Assembly: GCA_017591395.1 (NCBI GenBank) | Contig: WEDG01000296.1 | Location: 72,501-136,500, forward strand | Length of the DNA: 64,000 nt | Reading direction: 5' to 3' | Origin: Schistocephalus solidus | Taxonomy: Eukaryota > Platyhelminthes > Cestoda > Diphyllobothriidea > Diphyllobothriidae | In this document: one piece after another, positions 48,621 to 58,964 of the stretch | How positions within the stretch are numbered: position 1 is the stretch's first letter | Layout of the letters: the number at the start of each line of letters is the position of its first letter | Notes under the pieces: generated by a model | What the model saw: only the letters and a program-made list of their open reading frames with translations | What the model was told of the DNA's origin: nothing | Database searches by the model: none | Position numbers and translations under genes: made by a program

Positions 48621-48870
48621 CGCCCGCTTCCGCATCAGACAACTGACCGGCTCGGACAGTGGTCTGATTGTGGGGGTGGGGGAGAGAGTGAGGTCGACAG
48701 CTCGGCGCATATTCCTCACTATAAACAATCTGACGCGCTTGAAACTATCACGGTGCGCTAAAAGCCGTGGCTTGGAAGGTTGCCAACTGACGGGATAACT
48801 CGAACCGCGTGGTCAGCCCAATGTGTGTTTTGTGTGGAGTGGCTGACTGGCGGACTGAGAGTCAGGTTGC
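48621..48870 (+). repeat. S3 repeat copy
   Basis: Matches 29330-29575 in inverse orientation: CATCAGACAACTGACCGGCT, GGGGGAGAGAGTGAGGTCGA, TGACGCGCTTGAAACTATCA and CCGTGGCTTGGAAGGTTG. Confidence 0.75.
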
Positions 48871-48926
48871 AATGGCTCCTTCTTAATGTAGCCTTTATGG
48901 CACTCCCACTCCGTGGGATCCGAGCC

Positions 48927-49180
48927 AGGTGTGGTGGCACGCCCAGGGGCGGCTCCGGCCGCGCCAGCCACCTGCGCCCTCTCCCATCTCTGGTCTTCTT
49001 GACTCTGTCTTGACACCGGGCTCAGGTGGGGAGGAGGAGAGAGTGCAGTAGCTGCAGCGCAAGGCTACTATCACTTAAAACTAATTCACGCGCAAGTCAC
49101 CGTCCCTGCACCACGTGGTGTGGAGCATACGGTGGACCTCGTCGAAATCGACGGTCGAACTGCCGTGTGTGTTACTGACA
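48927..49180 (+). repeat. S5 block, copy 2, reading into the RT frame
   Basis: Direct repeat of 48352-48620. From 49003 it is open in the same frame as the reverse transcriptase ([22 protein letters not shown]). In copy 1 the same frame is broken after about 16 codons past the shared start. Confidence 0.75.
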
Positions 49181-50754
49181 ACGGGACAGTATCTGAAGCA
49201 TTCGCAGTGACCAACGGAGTGAAGCGGGGCTTCGTATTGGCTCCCACCCTGTTCAGTCTCATGTTCTCTGCCATGTTAATGGATGCCTACCGTGATGAAC
49301 GCCCCGGGATCCGCATCGCCTACCGGATGGACGGCCGACTGCTCAACCAACGACGAATGCATTTCCGCTCGCGTGTCTCCACAGTGACTATCCATGAACT
49401 TCTATTCGCTGATGACTGCGCACTCAATACAACGACAGAAGAGGAATTGCAAAGGAGCATGGACCTCTTCGCTGCCACCTGTGACAACTTCGGACTTCGC
49501 ATCAACACTGAGAAAACGGTTGTGATGCATCAACCGTCGCCAAACACTCTATACACCGCAGCTCACATCAATGTCAATGGCGCCCAACTTAAATCTGTAG
49601 ATACCTTCACGTATCTAGGCAGCAATCTCTCACGCAGCACCAAAGTCGACGATGAGATCGCCCATCGGATCGCTAAAGCCAGCCAAGCCTTTGGACGCAT
49701 GCAACATGTGGTCTGGAATCGACATGGTCTCCACCTCAGAACAAAACTCAAGATGTACAAAGCTGTCATATTGCCAACGCTGCTGTATGGAGCGGAGACG
49801 TGGACAATCTACCAAAAGCAGGCATCAAAGCTCAACCACTTCCACCTCAGCTGTCTCCGCAGAATACTAAAGCTGAGTTGGCAAGACAGGACACCGGACA
49901 CGGAAGTGCTGGAACGAACAGGCATTCTCAGCATTTTCGCTCAGTTGAAACAACTGCAACTGCGCTGGAGCGGTCACCTTGTGCGGATGGATGACGAAAG
50001 GCTACCCAAACGACTCTTCTATGGAGATCTCGCCATGGGTTCTCGTCGACAAGGAGGTCAAGTACGACGCTACAAAGACACTCTGAAGACCTCCCTGAAG
50101 CAATTGCAGATCAATCCGGAGTCCTGGGAGGACCTTGCCCGAAATCGATCGGCTTGGAGGAGAACAGTGAAGACAGGGGCAGCAATCTACGAAGCCAACA
50201 GGATCGCCGCTGCCAAGACCAAAAGAGCGGTACGAAAGTCACCAGCGTCCCGGATCAACATCGCCAATGCCCAGGCCCTTCCAACATGCCCGCGCTGTCA
50301 CCGCACCTTCCGCGCGCGAATCGGCCTAGTCGGACATCTTTGGAAGCAATGTATCAACAATCAGACAATTCAAAATTCTATGTCTACTTCTGTCAACCCT
50401 TTCTCGGACTCCTCCACCCTCACCCTTGGCATCAATTCCACTAGTCCCACCATCATCGAGACCGCATCACAATGCTCAGCACGTGTTACCCCCACAACCA
50501 CCACTGTCACCACCACTACCACCATCAGCGATGGGGACTCTCTCCTAAACTGTCCTCATTGCAACCGCACATTCACCTCACGCATTGGCCTGGTCGGTCA
50601 CTTGCGAATCCATCGTACAGAGACTGGTGAACCAGTGCCTGGAGCTCCAACACACAGCAGAGTTCGCCGCCTCCACTGCCCTCACTGTCCTCGTGCATTC
50701 ACTCATCGCATGGGCCTTTTCAGTCACATGCGCATTCACAAAAACCTGCGGTAA
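49120..50754 (+). CDS. Non-LTR reverse transcriptase C-terminal part with three zinc fingers
   Basis: A 544-codon intact frame. Residues 33-55 ([18 protein letters not shown]) and FADD at 96-99 are RT palm motifs, with FADD holding the catalytic aspartates. GLRINTEKT (125-133) and YLGS (165-168) follow. YGAETWT (223-229), [20 protein letters not shown] (247-266) and [10 protein letters not shown] (281-290) are the connection typical of RTE-like elements. Zinc fingers: C390/C393/H406/C411 (CCHC), C478/C481/H494/H498 and C520/C523/H536/H540 (C2H2), the first two joined by a Thr-rich linker. The frame opens at 49003 and its first codon here is GTG; the first ATG is internal, so endonuclease and RT fingers are missing. 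It is a 5'-truncated but otherwise undamaged LINE copy, probably recent. GC-rich codon use contrasts with the AT-rich surroundings. Confidence 0.92.
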   Translation: MEHTVDLVEIDGRTAVCVTDNGTVSEAFAVTNGVKRGFVLAPTLFSLMFSAMLMDAYRDERPGIRIAYRMDGRLLNQRRMHFRSRVSTVTIHELLFADDCALNTTTEEELQRSMDLFAATCDNFGLRINTEKTVVMHQPSPNTLYTAAHINVNGAQLKSVDTFTYLGSNLSRSTKVDDEIAHRIAKASQAFGRMQHVVWNRHGLHLRTKLKMYKAVILPTLLYGAETWTIYQKQASKLNHFHLSCLRRILKLSWQDRTPDTEVLERTGILSIFAQLKQLQLRWSGHLVRMDDERLPKRLFYGDLAMGSRRQGGQVRRYKDTLKTSLKQLQINPESWEDLARNRSAWRRTVKTGAAIYEANRIAAAKTKRAVRKSPASRINIANAQALPTCPRCHRTFRARIGLVGHLWKQCINNQTIQNSMSTSVNPFSDSSTLTLGINSTSPTIIETASQCSARVTPTTTTVTTTTTISDGDSLLNCPHCNRTFTSRIGLVGHLRIHRTETGEPVPGAPTHSRVRRLHCPHCPRAFTHRMGLFSHMRIHKNLR

Positions 50755-50835
50755 ACCACCGGAGGCTAAGCTACATCTGAACACACTATCTTCACCAATA
50801 CATCGACATCACCTTCACAATCACCATGTACCTGA

Positions 50836-50900
<65 letters not shown>
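50755..50900 (+). repeat. LINE 3' end and (TA)n array
   Basis: About 80 bp of 3' flank after the RT stop codon (CACCTTCACAATCACCATGT) run into a TA microsatellite at 50837-50901, which also borders the S2 array. Confidence 0.7.
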
Positions 50901-50905
<5 letters not shown>

Positions 50906-52151
50906 ATAATGTGGAACCGACAAAGACAAGGGAGACCGGAATGGCCATTTCTGGCTTATTAGCCGTCATCAGCCAGTCATACCAATCCCAAGTGTGAAAC
51001 ACCTGGGATTCGAACCCGCGACCTTTGTTATTTGAGTCGAACGCTCTACCATTGAGCCACAGGCTCGTTGCTTTGTCGGTTGCGATCGGGAATATGATGA
51101 TAGTGTGTGGCTCACCGATCTGCTTAAGGAACATTTATGTTACGTTGTGCCCTGGAACTCAGACTACAGTACTCACAGGCAGTCGCATAGCAACGTGTAG
51201 CATATGTTGATAATGTGGAACCGACAAAGATAAGGGAGACCGGAATGGCCATTTCTGGCTTATTAGCCGTCATCAACCAGTCATACCAATCCCACGTGTG
51301 GAACACCTGGTATTCGAACCCGCGACCTTTGGTTTTTGAGTCGAACGCTCTACTATTGAGCCACGGGCTCGTTGCTTTGTCGGTTGCGATCGGGAATATG
51401 ATGATTGTGTGTGGCTCACCGATCTGCTTAAGGAACATTTATGTTCCGTTGTGCCCTGGAACTCAGACTAGAGTACTCACTGGTAGTCGCATAGCGAAAT
51501 GTAGCATATGTTGATAATGTGGAACCGACAAAGACAAGGGAGACCGGAATTGCCATTTCTGGCTTATTAGCCGTCATCAGCCAGTCATACCCAATCCCAA
51601 GTGTGGAACACCTGGGATTCGAATCCGCGACCTTTGGTATTTGAGTCGAGCGCTCTACCATTGAGCCACGGGCTCGTTGCTTTGTCGGTTGCGATCGGGA
51701 ATATGATGATAGTGTGTGTCTTTGTCGGTTCCAAATTATCAACATATGCTACACGTCGCTATGCGACTGCCTGTGAGTACTCTAGTCTGAGTTCCAGGGC
51801 ACAACGGAAAATAAATGTTCCTTAAGCAGATCGGTGAGCCACACACTATCATCATATTCCCGATCGCAACCGACAAAGCAACGAGCCCGTGGCTCAAGGG
51901 TAGAGCGTTCGACTCAAATAACAAAGGTCGCGGGTTCGAATCCTTGGTGTTCCACACTTGGGATTGGGTATGACTGGCTGATGACTGCTAATAAGCCAGA
52001 AATGGCCATTCCGGTCTCCCTGGTCTTGGTCGGTTCCATATTATCAACATATGCTACACGTCGCTATGCGACTGCCTGTGAGTACTCTAGTCTGAGTTCC
52101 AGGGCACAACGGAACATAATGGTTCCTTAAGCAGATCGGTGAGCCACACAC

Positions 52152-52155
<4 letters not shown>
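50901..52155. repeat. S2 SINE tandem array with internal inversion
   Basis: TGTTGATAATGTGGAACCGA starts at 50901, 51205 and 51509, giving minus-strand units of 304 bp, the third truncated at 51718. From 51719 the array inverts: ATTATCAACATATGCTACAC lies about 305 bp apart (51735 and 52040) on the plus strand. Each complete unit has a tRNA-like head (GTGGCTCAATGGTAGAGC, GGGTTCGAATCCC), a hairpin (CCAAGTGTG/CACACTTGG), a CTGATGA...GAAA segment and a tail with CCTTAAGCAGATCGGTGAGC. Units are nearly identical, so the array is recent or homogenised. AT arrays lie at both outer ends. Confidence 0.9.

Positions 52156-52199
<44 letters not shown>
52156..52199. repeat. (AT)n microsatellite
   Basis: Pure AT run at the right edge of the S2 array, directly abutting the 354-bp tandem duplication. 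Confidence 0.95.
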
Positions 52200-52202
<3 letters not shown>

Positions 52203-52828
52203 CTTCGACCCAAATGTTCATTGAAATTTCGGGTCTGACCCTAAAAAGTCATGTCCGAAGCACCTGACTCCATGTCCTGCACTTAATAATTTCAGAAATT
52301 ATTTACCCGATTATTCTCTGGAGTCCATATACCAGAAACCGCATAGAGAACGCTGGGGGACCCACTGAGGAGCCGAACCCCTCGTTGCTGTGTCACACAG
52401 CAGCAGAAACATCGGCGAAACACGTGTCTGGGCTTTTAGCTAGTATCTATGTCGGAAGTACGGTATAACGTCTTTGCCATATAAGATTCATACTGCTTGT
52501 AGTACTACTTGTTTGTAGAATGGGCATTGCGTGGTTATTCCACAGTGGTTGATTGTCTTCGACCCAAATGTTCATTGAAATTTCGGGTCTGACCCTAAAA
52601 AGTCATGTCCGAAGCACCTGACTCCATGTCCTGCACTTAATAATTTCAGAAATTATTTACCCGATTATTCTCTGGAGTCCATATACCAGAAACCGCATAG
52701 AGAACGCTGGGCGACCCACTGAGGTGCCGAACCCCTCGTTGCTGTGTCACACAGCAGCAGAAACATCGGCGAAACACGTGTCTGGGCTTTTAGCTAGTAT
52801 CTATGTCGGAAGTACGGTATAACGTCTT

Positions 52829-52838
<10 letters not shown>
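52198..52838. repeat. 354-bp tandem duplication
   Basis: ATTGTCTTCGACCCAAATG begins at 52198 and 52552. The copies are almost identical over about 285 bp (for example GGGGGACCCACTGAGGAGCC against GGGCGACCCACTGAGGTGCC). Copy 2 ends where an AT array (52832-52872) starts at the CATATA site that copy 1 keeps unexpanded. A diverged relative lies at 28655-28770. Confidence 0.9.
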
Positions 52839-52877
<39 letters not shown>

Positions 52878-53048
52878 TAAGTTAAAGATCATCTGTAACA
52901 AACTAAATTTATTATGTAAATTTTCGAGTCTGGTACCCCAGTTCAGCTTCAGAGAAATGGGAGTTGTACACAAAAGAGTTGACCTAAAACAATGCTCGCA
53001 CAAAATTCTATGGGTGGCTAAAGTTTAAGCCAATAGGCGTCTAGTGCT

Positions 53049-53510
53049 TTAACTTAACCGCTCGATATTAGCTGTAATCGCTTCCATTTGAGCTTGAAAA
53101 ATTTTGTAGTTGTCATCCAAATCGATATGCCTACTAATGCTTGCCTCATCTAAGTACATTGCCTTCAGGAATTCGCAGCCCTTCCTTGTTGGGCAGGCGC
53201 CAACGATGTGGGTATCCATCCATGCAAATAGTTGTCCTGTGTCCAGTGTGTTCATTGCTACCTTAGATAAGGGGTCTCATAGCCTCACCGCTAACTGATG
53301 TTCATGTGAACGGGTGGATAGAGATTTTCCGGTTTGGCCACAATAGACTGCATCACAACTGGTACATGGTATTTTGTAGACGACTTCTTTTCTGTCGAAA
53401 TAGCCAACCCTGTCCTTAGGGTGTAAAACTAGGTGTCCACAGTTTTTGCAGGCTTGTGCGCTATTTGCATCTGGTGTTTTTGAGCTGCCTTTCGACGAGC
53501 TCAGACACAT
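53049..53510 (-). pseudogene. PLE GIY-YIG endonuclease relic
   Basis: On the minus strand: CKNCGHLVLHPKDRVGYFDR (a CxxC...H...H knuckle), VVYKIPCTSC, VYCGQTGKSL and STRSHEHQLAVRL, then a stop. A second frame (53255-53049) continues LDTGQLFAW, TRKGCEFLKAMYLDEASISR and HIDLDDNYK, the C-terminal part of the domain. GIY and YIG positions (VYKI, YCGQT), the conserved R and E-H-x-x-A-V-R helix are present. It belongs with the RT-connection fragment at 53611-53905, about 100 bp upstream. A break between the two frames makes it non-functional. Confidence 0.85.
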
Positions 53511-53610
53511 TCTTTAAATACGGGAGGGTTCGACAGCTTGTTACTTTTAGCACCTGGGAGGTCGTAACTCTTGAAATACCTTTTTCTTTGAGCTGTTGTT
53601 GTTACATGAA

Positions 53611-53905
53611 TCAACAAACAAAATCCCAAGGATATCCATTTTGGGAAAATAATTTGAAAAGGTAGTTAATTTCTGTTCGATATTTTTTTTCCTCGGAACA
53701 GTGCGTTTTTGCTCGAATTAGCAAGCTGTTTACAGAGCTACATTTGTTAGGCATGGGATGGTTACTCCTAAAATATAAGACTACCTCAGAGTATGCATTT
53801 TTACGATAGGCTGAGGTATGTAGCATCCCATCTGTCGTCCTCTGTATGAGAAAACCTAAGAATGGGAGGCATTCATCGATTACTGTTTCGAAAACCTCCG
53901 ATTAA
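53611..53905 (-). pseudogene. PLE RT-to-endonuclease connection fragment
   Basis: The minus strand reads CLPFLGFLIQRTTDGMLHTS, then AYRKNAY, FRSNHPMPNKCSSVNSLLIR and FSQNGYPWDF. These are characteristic of the region just after the PLE reverse transcriptase (LPFLD, YRKPTHT, SNHP, K-R-S, NGYP). A stop precedes it near 53906 and the catalytic RT motifs are not found upstream. Together with 53049-53510 it represents the 3' third of one element. Confidence 0.8.
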
Positions 53906-53944
53906 CTCTAAAAAGAGCTCTAGGTTCTAATTTCTGAATCACAG

Positions 53945-54300
53945 CCTCTGAGGCATACACGTCCCTTTTGTGCCTTGGCACTCAACCTACATTCCTCGCA
54001 GGCAGTCACGCAGTGACGAGCAACGGAGTACTGACAAAGACAAGAGATGCCGGAATGGTCATTTCTGACTTATTGACCATCATTAGCCAGTCATACCCAA
54101 TCCCAAGTGTGGAAAACTTGGGATTCGAAATCGGGATCTTCAATCATTGAGTCGGAGCGAGCACGTATCATAACTTGATCGGTGAGCGCCACTTCATCAT
54201 AATTTATATTCCCGATCACAACCAACAGGACAACAAGCCCGTGGCTCATTGGTAGAGCTTTCGACTAAAATGCCCGAAGTTCAGGGTTCATGACCTTCAA
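53945..54300. repeat. S2 SINE, two diverged copies in opposite orientation
   Basis: Minus copy at 53960-54170 (GACAAAGACAAGAGATGCCG, GAATGGTCATTTCTGACTTA, CAAGTGTGGAAAACTTGGGA) and plus head at 54232-54290 (AAGCCCGTGGCTCATTGGTA). Confidence 0.75.
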
Positions 54301-54559
54301 AACGCCCTCTATTTAACCCCTCAATATTCAGTTTGTTTGGGATTGACATCATCTATTCCCCATAGAAACCTAACGGGTTGCTATCCCGAATACTGCGTTC
54401 CTACAATTCGTTCGCACATGGCTTCCGGAGTTTGTTGCGTAGACCCTTCAACCGAACAAGCAGGACAATATGTACTTTACCATAGACAAGCGAGTTCCCG
54501 TACTTTCTGAAGTCACGTGGACTAGGTCGCAACACTTGCTGTCACGTTACTTTCAGGTG

Positions 54560-55140
54560 ACAGCGGCAGCATCAGTAGCAGATGGGAGACACGTCCCATC
54601 GCTTCTGGCCAACAACGAGAGCATGTAAAAACTTAATGTGCGCTGGACTGACTGGCCCAGAAGCTGCAACTATATCCACTCCCCTTCCCGTCGCCAGTCG
54701 GCCAATCGTACGGTTCTGGCTCGACGGCGCACGTGCAACCCTTCACCTTCGCGTCCCCAGTACGAAGACGGCCACCTTCAGGCACCGCAATGACCGTGGG
54801 CACACACACACAGCTCGGTCTGCACGCAGAGTTATACACACGCACGCCTCGGCGCACACCGATCGATGATATGTGAAGTGGTGCACTGCGCGCGTGCCGA
54901 CCGGCGCGCAGAATAATCTTGCGCCGCAGTGACCACGGGAAAATGGCGCGAGAACGGGAAGAAAGCGAGCCAGCGAGAGAGAGAGAGAGAGAGAGAGTGC
55001 AAGAGAATAGGGGGGGGGGGGGGAAGATAGGCTGGTGATCAAAACGCTGAAGGTGCGTGCACCCCTGGCTGCTTCGATGAAGTCTGCTTTTAACGCACAC
55101 GCTCGCACTCCTGACAGCGTTTACGTACGAGCGCCTGTTT
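54560..55140. promoter_or_regulatory. GC/CpG-rich block, possible CpG-island promoter
   Basis: Sharp GC- and CpG-rich island in AT-rich DNA, with GTGCCGACCGGCGCGCAG, a (GA)n run (54975-54997) and a G14 run (55010-55023). Long frames are open on the minus strand (187 and 121 codons), but their content (SLSLSLSL from the GA run) argues for composition. No exon, TATA box or protein homology was recognised, so a promoter role is only a guess. Confidence 0.2.
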
Positions 55141-56229
55141 GGTTCTTTGAGAAAAACAGGGCATTTTAGCCGCGTCGGTTGATCCTTCTGGAGCACTTTT
55201 CGATCCCCTCAATTTCGTGGGTCATTTTTTTCCGCCTCCATTACGTTCTCATCCGTCCTTCCGTCGAGGCCTCCTCTCTTCCGTGAAAGTCACCAAGTAA
55301 GTCAGACAGCTGATTTCCCTGCAGTACTTTTACACATACTCCGTCAGTAATGACTCATCTTCCGCTGACTTCGCCTGTGACGTCTACCTGTGCATCTAAA
55401 GGTCAGTGGACGGGCTTGATCGACAAATGTAGGGCGGAAGCTTCCTGCTAGACCTGTGTGGTAACCCAAACGATGAGAAATAGATTTGACATCCTGCGTT
55501 CTAGTGTCCAGTCCTAGCTCTTCTGAAATGAATGCGGTGAACGTTTGGTCATGCTACACGCTAGCAAGACCTTCCTCTGTCACTAACTCACGATCGCAAA
55601 GTATGCGAAGACAATAGTAGAAGACTCGGGTATAGGAACGCTCCCGGTAGTATGACTGGTTTTGCGCTGACTTTCAGGAAGACTAATCTTTCCCTAAGTC
55701 CAACGGTAAGCGCATCCCAAAACTTCACCCTTTCCTTACCCCTTACCTTTATGCTAACCCTACTCCCACGTAAGGCCCTCGCAATTTGGGAGCTCGTATT
55801 ACCGTGTCTTTAAAAAGGTTTTTCAGATTGATACCCACTTTCGGGTTCAAAATTTAGACCTAAATTGAGTCCGATAGTGCTAAGAAAGATAACAATATCA
55901 ATTATTGGACGAATTTTCTGGGAAATACTCACAGTGCCAATCAATTAAAACCCCAGATTATCACTCGGGCCAGTTAAATAAACTTTTTAAAACCGAAAGA
56001 AACCATGACTGAACTTTTTAACTGGCATTTTGAATGATCGAGGACAGGAATTCTAAATGAGATCGTTGCAACACCCTACTCAGAAGGTTCTTTTAAGAAT
56101 TTTTTTGAAAAAATTACTTCATCCACTGCCGATAGAAGGGAACAGACGAGTTCCAGGATGTATTTCAGAAGAAGATGTGATAACTGGAACAGTAAGTTTA
56201 TTGGTTCGAAGTTCCGGATTCTCCTTCGT
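55141..56229. other. Nothing recognised apart from TTAGGG-like patch
   Basis: An inverted TTAGGG-like patch lies at 55676-55760 (CTTTATGCTAACCCTACTCC). The rest has only short frames. Confidence 0.4.
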
Positions 56230-56369
56230 CTCCCTCTGAGGATGGGTTCGAGTGAGAATCCGAAACGGCAAGCCAATAAGCGTCTTCATCCAGCAATCAT
56301 TTCTTCTTCTTCTTCTTCTTCTTCTTCTTCTTCTTCTTCTTCTTCTTCTTCTTCTTCTTCTTCTTCTTC
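56230..56369 (+). ncRNA. Degenerate hammerhead-like motif ending in (TTC)n
   Basis: CTGAGGA (56236-56242), a good stem II (GGGTTC/GAATCC) and GAAA (56262-56265) are present. The cleavage triplet position reads GGC in place of GTC and stem I pairs poorly, so it is probably inactive. AGCCAATAAGCGTCTTCATC then a TTC array at 56300-56369 parallels the 3' flank of other copies. Confidence 0.5.
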
Positions 56370-57220
56370 CAAAGTCAATGCATTTATGCTCAGTTTATTC
56401 AGCCTAGAATTAATACTAAGGCAGTAGATAGGTTTTCAACTAGGATTATCTGGCTTCATAAAATACGGTTGGATCACGGAACGAGCACTATACAACGAAC
56501 TGTATAAATCAATTTTTCTTCACGGAAATTATGCGATAAATCTGACGGGAATTTATTTCCAACAGTCATGTCAGTGAAATATACTCTTTTTAACAAAAGA
56601 TTTACCTTGAGGCTGGGGATGCCTTGCATTTTATGAGGGTTCTCATTTAATTTTCTACACGCGACCCTCAGATATACATTTCGGCAAAATGGTTCCACCC
56701 AACTTTTTGTTAAAGGTACATTTCTGAACTCTCTCCCAACGCATTGCCAGAAACAAAACTTGTGAAAGATTTTGGGCATCAGGAAAACCTGGCATAATTT
56801 TAAAACAGGGGCATAACCCTGTCGGAGATAAGTTTCTGTCTGTTTAACCATGCGTGCTGAGGTGGTGCCCATTGAATGTGAATTTTTGCGAAAAAACTGG
56901 AGGTTAAAACAGGTTTAAACCATTCTGTTGTCAATGAGTTCGCCAAAATAGGAAAGTAGGAACTTTTGAAAACTTCTATGCTCCCTTTACGGTGTAAGGG
57001 ACCTCTGTTGACCTAGATAGGTGAACTTTAAAATCTTTCGTCTCATTTCAGTTGAATTTTACCAATGGGGGTGATTAGCTTGGCCAGTTACAGCTGCTGA
57101 AATGCGGAGTCTGAAATCTGCGACTTCGGAACGCAGTAAAAGTACTAACTCAGGATAAGAACTAAGCTTTTGGGAGGAAGGGATGATGAATAATCAAGTC
57201 CTGAGGAAAATGGAACGGCA
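56370..57220. other. Unrecognised; 132-codon minus frame
   Basis: A minus-strand frame at 56474-56872 (132 codons, ATG start, several Cys and basic residues) has no recognisable domain. Chance or a host exon cannot be separated here. Confidence 0.25.
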
Positions 57221-57221
57221 A

Positions 57222-57278
57222 CTGAAACTGTCTCTGATGATGGGTTCGAGAGAGAATCCGAAATTTCAGACCAATCAG
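57222..57278 (+). ncRNA. Hammerhead-like motif with compensated stem I
   Basis: Outer stem I CTGA (57222-57225)/TCAG (57275-57278), inner stem I GTCT (57230-57233)/AGAC (57268-57271), CTGATGA (57234-57240), stem II GGGTTC/GAATCC with loop GAGAGA, and GAAA (57260-57263). TTTC replaces CGTC, so the C-G of stem III is lost but U and C of the cleavage site remain. A pyrimidine-rich TCTTCTTCTACTTCTTC run follows. A second, poorer copy (GTGATGGGTTCGAATGTGAA) lies at about 57386-57425. Confidence 0.6.
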
Positions 57279-57514
57279 CACCATGTTCCCGTGATCGCCT
57301 CTTCTTCTACTTCTTCTTTTGAAAATGGGTAGGGTTGGTTCGCGGGGTTCCCGCAATTCTTGGACTCCCACATCTGTTGCCGGTTCTAGTGATGGGTTCG
57401 AATGTGAATCCGCAATATCAGGGACAAATGAAAAGGTGTAGATTGCTCATTTCATAAGACACGAGAACATGGAACCATCCGCAATTCAGATATCTTTGAG
57501 TCAAATTCCAGGAA

Positions 57515-57690
57515 AATTAGGGTTAGCGTTAAGTTCAGGTGTAAAGTTACGCTTTCGGTAAAGTCAGGGTATAGGGTAGGATATGGATGAATAGTAGGCC
57601 TTCTGCTTAATTTTATGTGAGGCCTAGGGGTCGGGTTAGAACAGAACATTAATATCCCCGTGTTTTGATTAAGGGGCCAGATAAGTAATC
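57515..57690 (+). repeat. Degenerate TTAGGG-like patch
   Basis: TTAGGGTTAGCGTTAAG and GGTATAGGGTAGG words, then AAGGGGCCAGATAAGT, which matches the segment after the 5265-5385 patch. Confidence 0.5.
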
Positions 57691-57699
57691 CCAACCAAT

Positions 57700-58590
57700 A
57701 AAATTAGCCACCGGGCGACCGCACCTCCCTATCATCTACTATGCAGTTTTGTGATTGGCCGACAACATCTGCAGATGCGTCCTGTGGCATTGTGATCACG
57801 ACCTCTAAAGCCCTCTTATAAACGTCCTTTAGGCATTTTTCTATGATCAGGCTCAAACATACGAGGTAATGCAATTGAAATATCTGTAAACGGTCACGGG
57901 GTCACCAGTGAAAAACCCCGTGTAATATACCACTAGGTAAACTATCAACTTAGAAGAGTTTTGTATGCTAATTTGCGTTCTCATCCGCATAGCAAAATCG
58001 TTTCAACAAAGTGAGGCGGGGGAGAGAAGGAACTAAACAACGCGATGACAGAGCATGTGCAGTGTGTACATCGATTGAAGTTGTCAATTGACCCCAAAAT
58101 CTCAAAACGACTGACCAATTGATGGACCTATCGACTGAATCGGGTCCACCATTGCGGGCAGAGACTACCTATCTGGAGAGGATATTCTAACGGGTCTTTA
58201 GGAAAGTTATTTCCCATTAATTTCACAGCGTCAGACCTTCACATTTGCAGAGGTTAGTGTGCATTCATTTCAGGCGCATTTTCATCTTGGGCCTGATTGC
58301 GTGATTCAATAAATACTCAGGCGTTTACGCTAAAACCACGTTGAACAGAATCCTAGAAGTGGTTGCCGGTTTAAAAACTGAAAAGTGTCTGAGGTTGAGA
58401 GAAGTTAACCGGCTATCTGGCAGATAAAACCACGAAATCACGTCGGTCGCACAGGCTGATTTTGTTATGCATGGCCACTGAGGTTCACAAGGTGTGTTCC
58501 TCAACCGGTTTCAAAAATGCGTCAAAGATGGGTAACTGTTGTGGAGGACGCTCATCGTTCGCGTTGTGCCATCTACTCCTCTCTTTGTGC
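57700..58590. other. Nothing recognised
   Basis: No supported open frame or repeat. Confidence 0.35.
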
Positions 58591-58633
58591 TTAGAAGTTT
58601 GAGATAGAGCCCTTTAGGCAGTCGCACAGGGAC

Positions 58634-58634
58634 A

Positions 58635-58666
<32 letters not shown>

Positions 58667-58911
58667 GATGGAATGGAACCGACAAAGACAAGGGAGACCG
58701 GAATGGCCATTTCTGGCTTTTGAGCCGTCATCAGCCAGTCATACCCAATCCCAAGTGTGGCACACCTGGGATTCGAACCCGCGACCTTTGGTATTTGAGT
58801 CGAACGCTCTACCATTGAGCCACGGGCTCGTTGTTTTGTCGGGCTCTAGTCTGAGCTCCAGGGCACAACGGAACATGCATGTTCCTTAAGCAGATCGGTG
58901 AGCCCCACACT

Positions 58912-58964
<53 letters not shown>

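Noticed and set aside
54633..55196. 187-codon minus-strand gene
   Set aside because: It includes SLSLSL from a GA tract and a poly-Pro stretch from the G14 run; no homology recognised.
56474..56872. 132-codon minus-strand gene
   Set aside because: No recognisable motif, no conserved copy in the window and no supporting signals.
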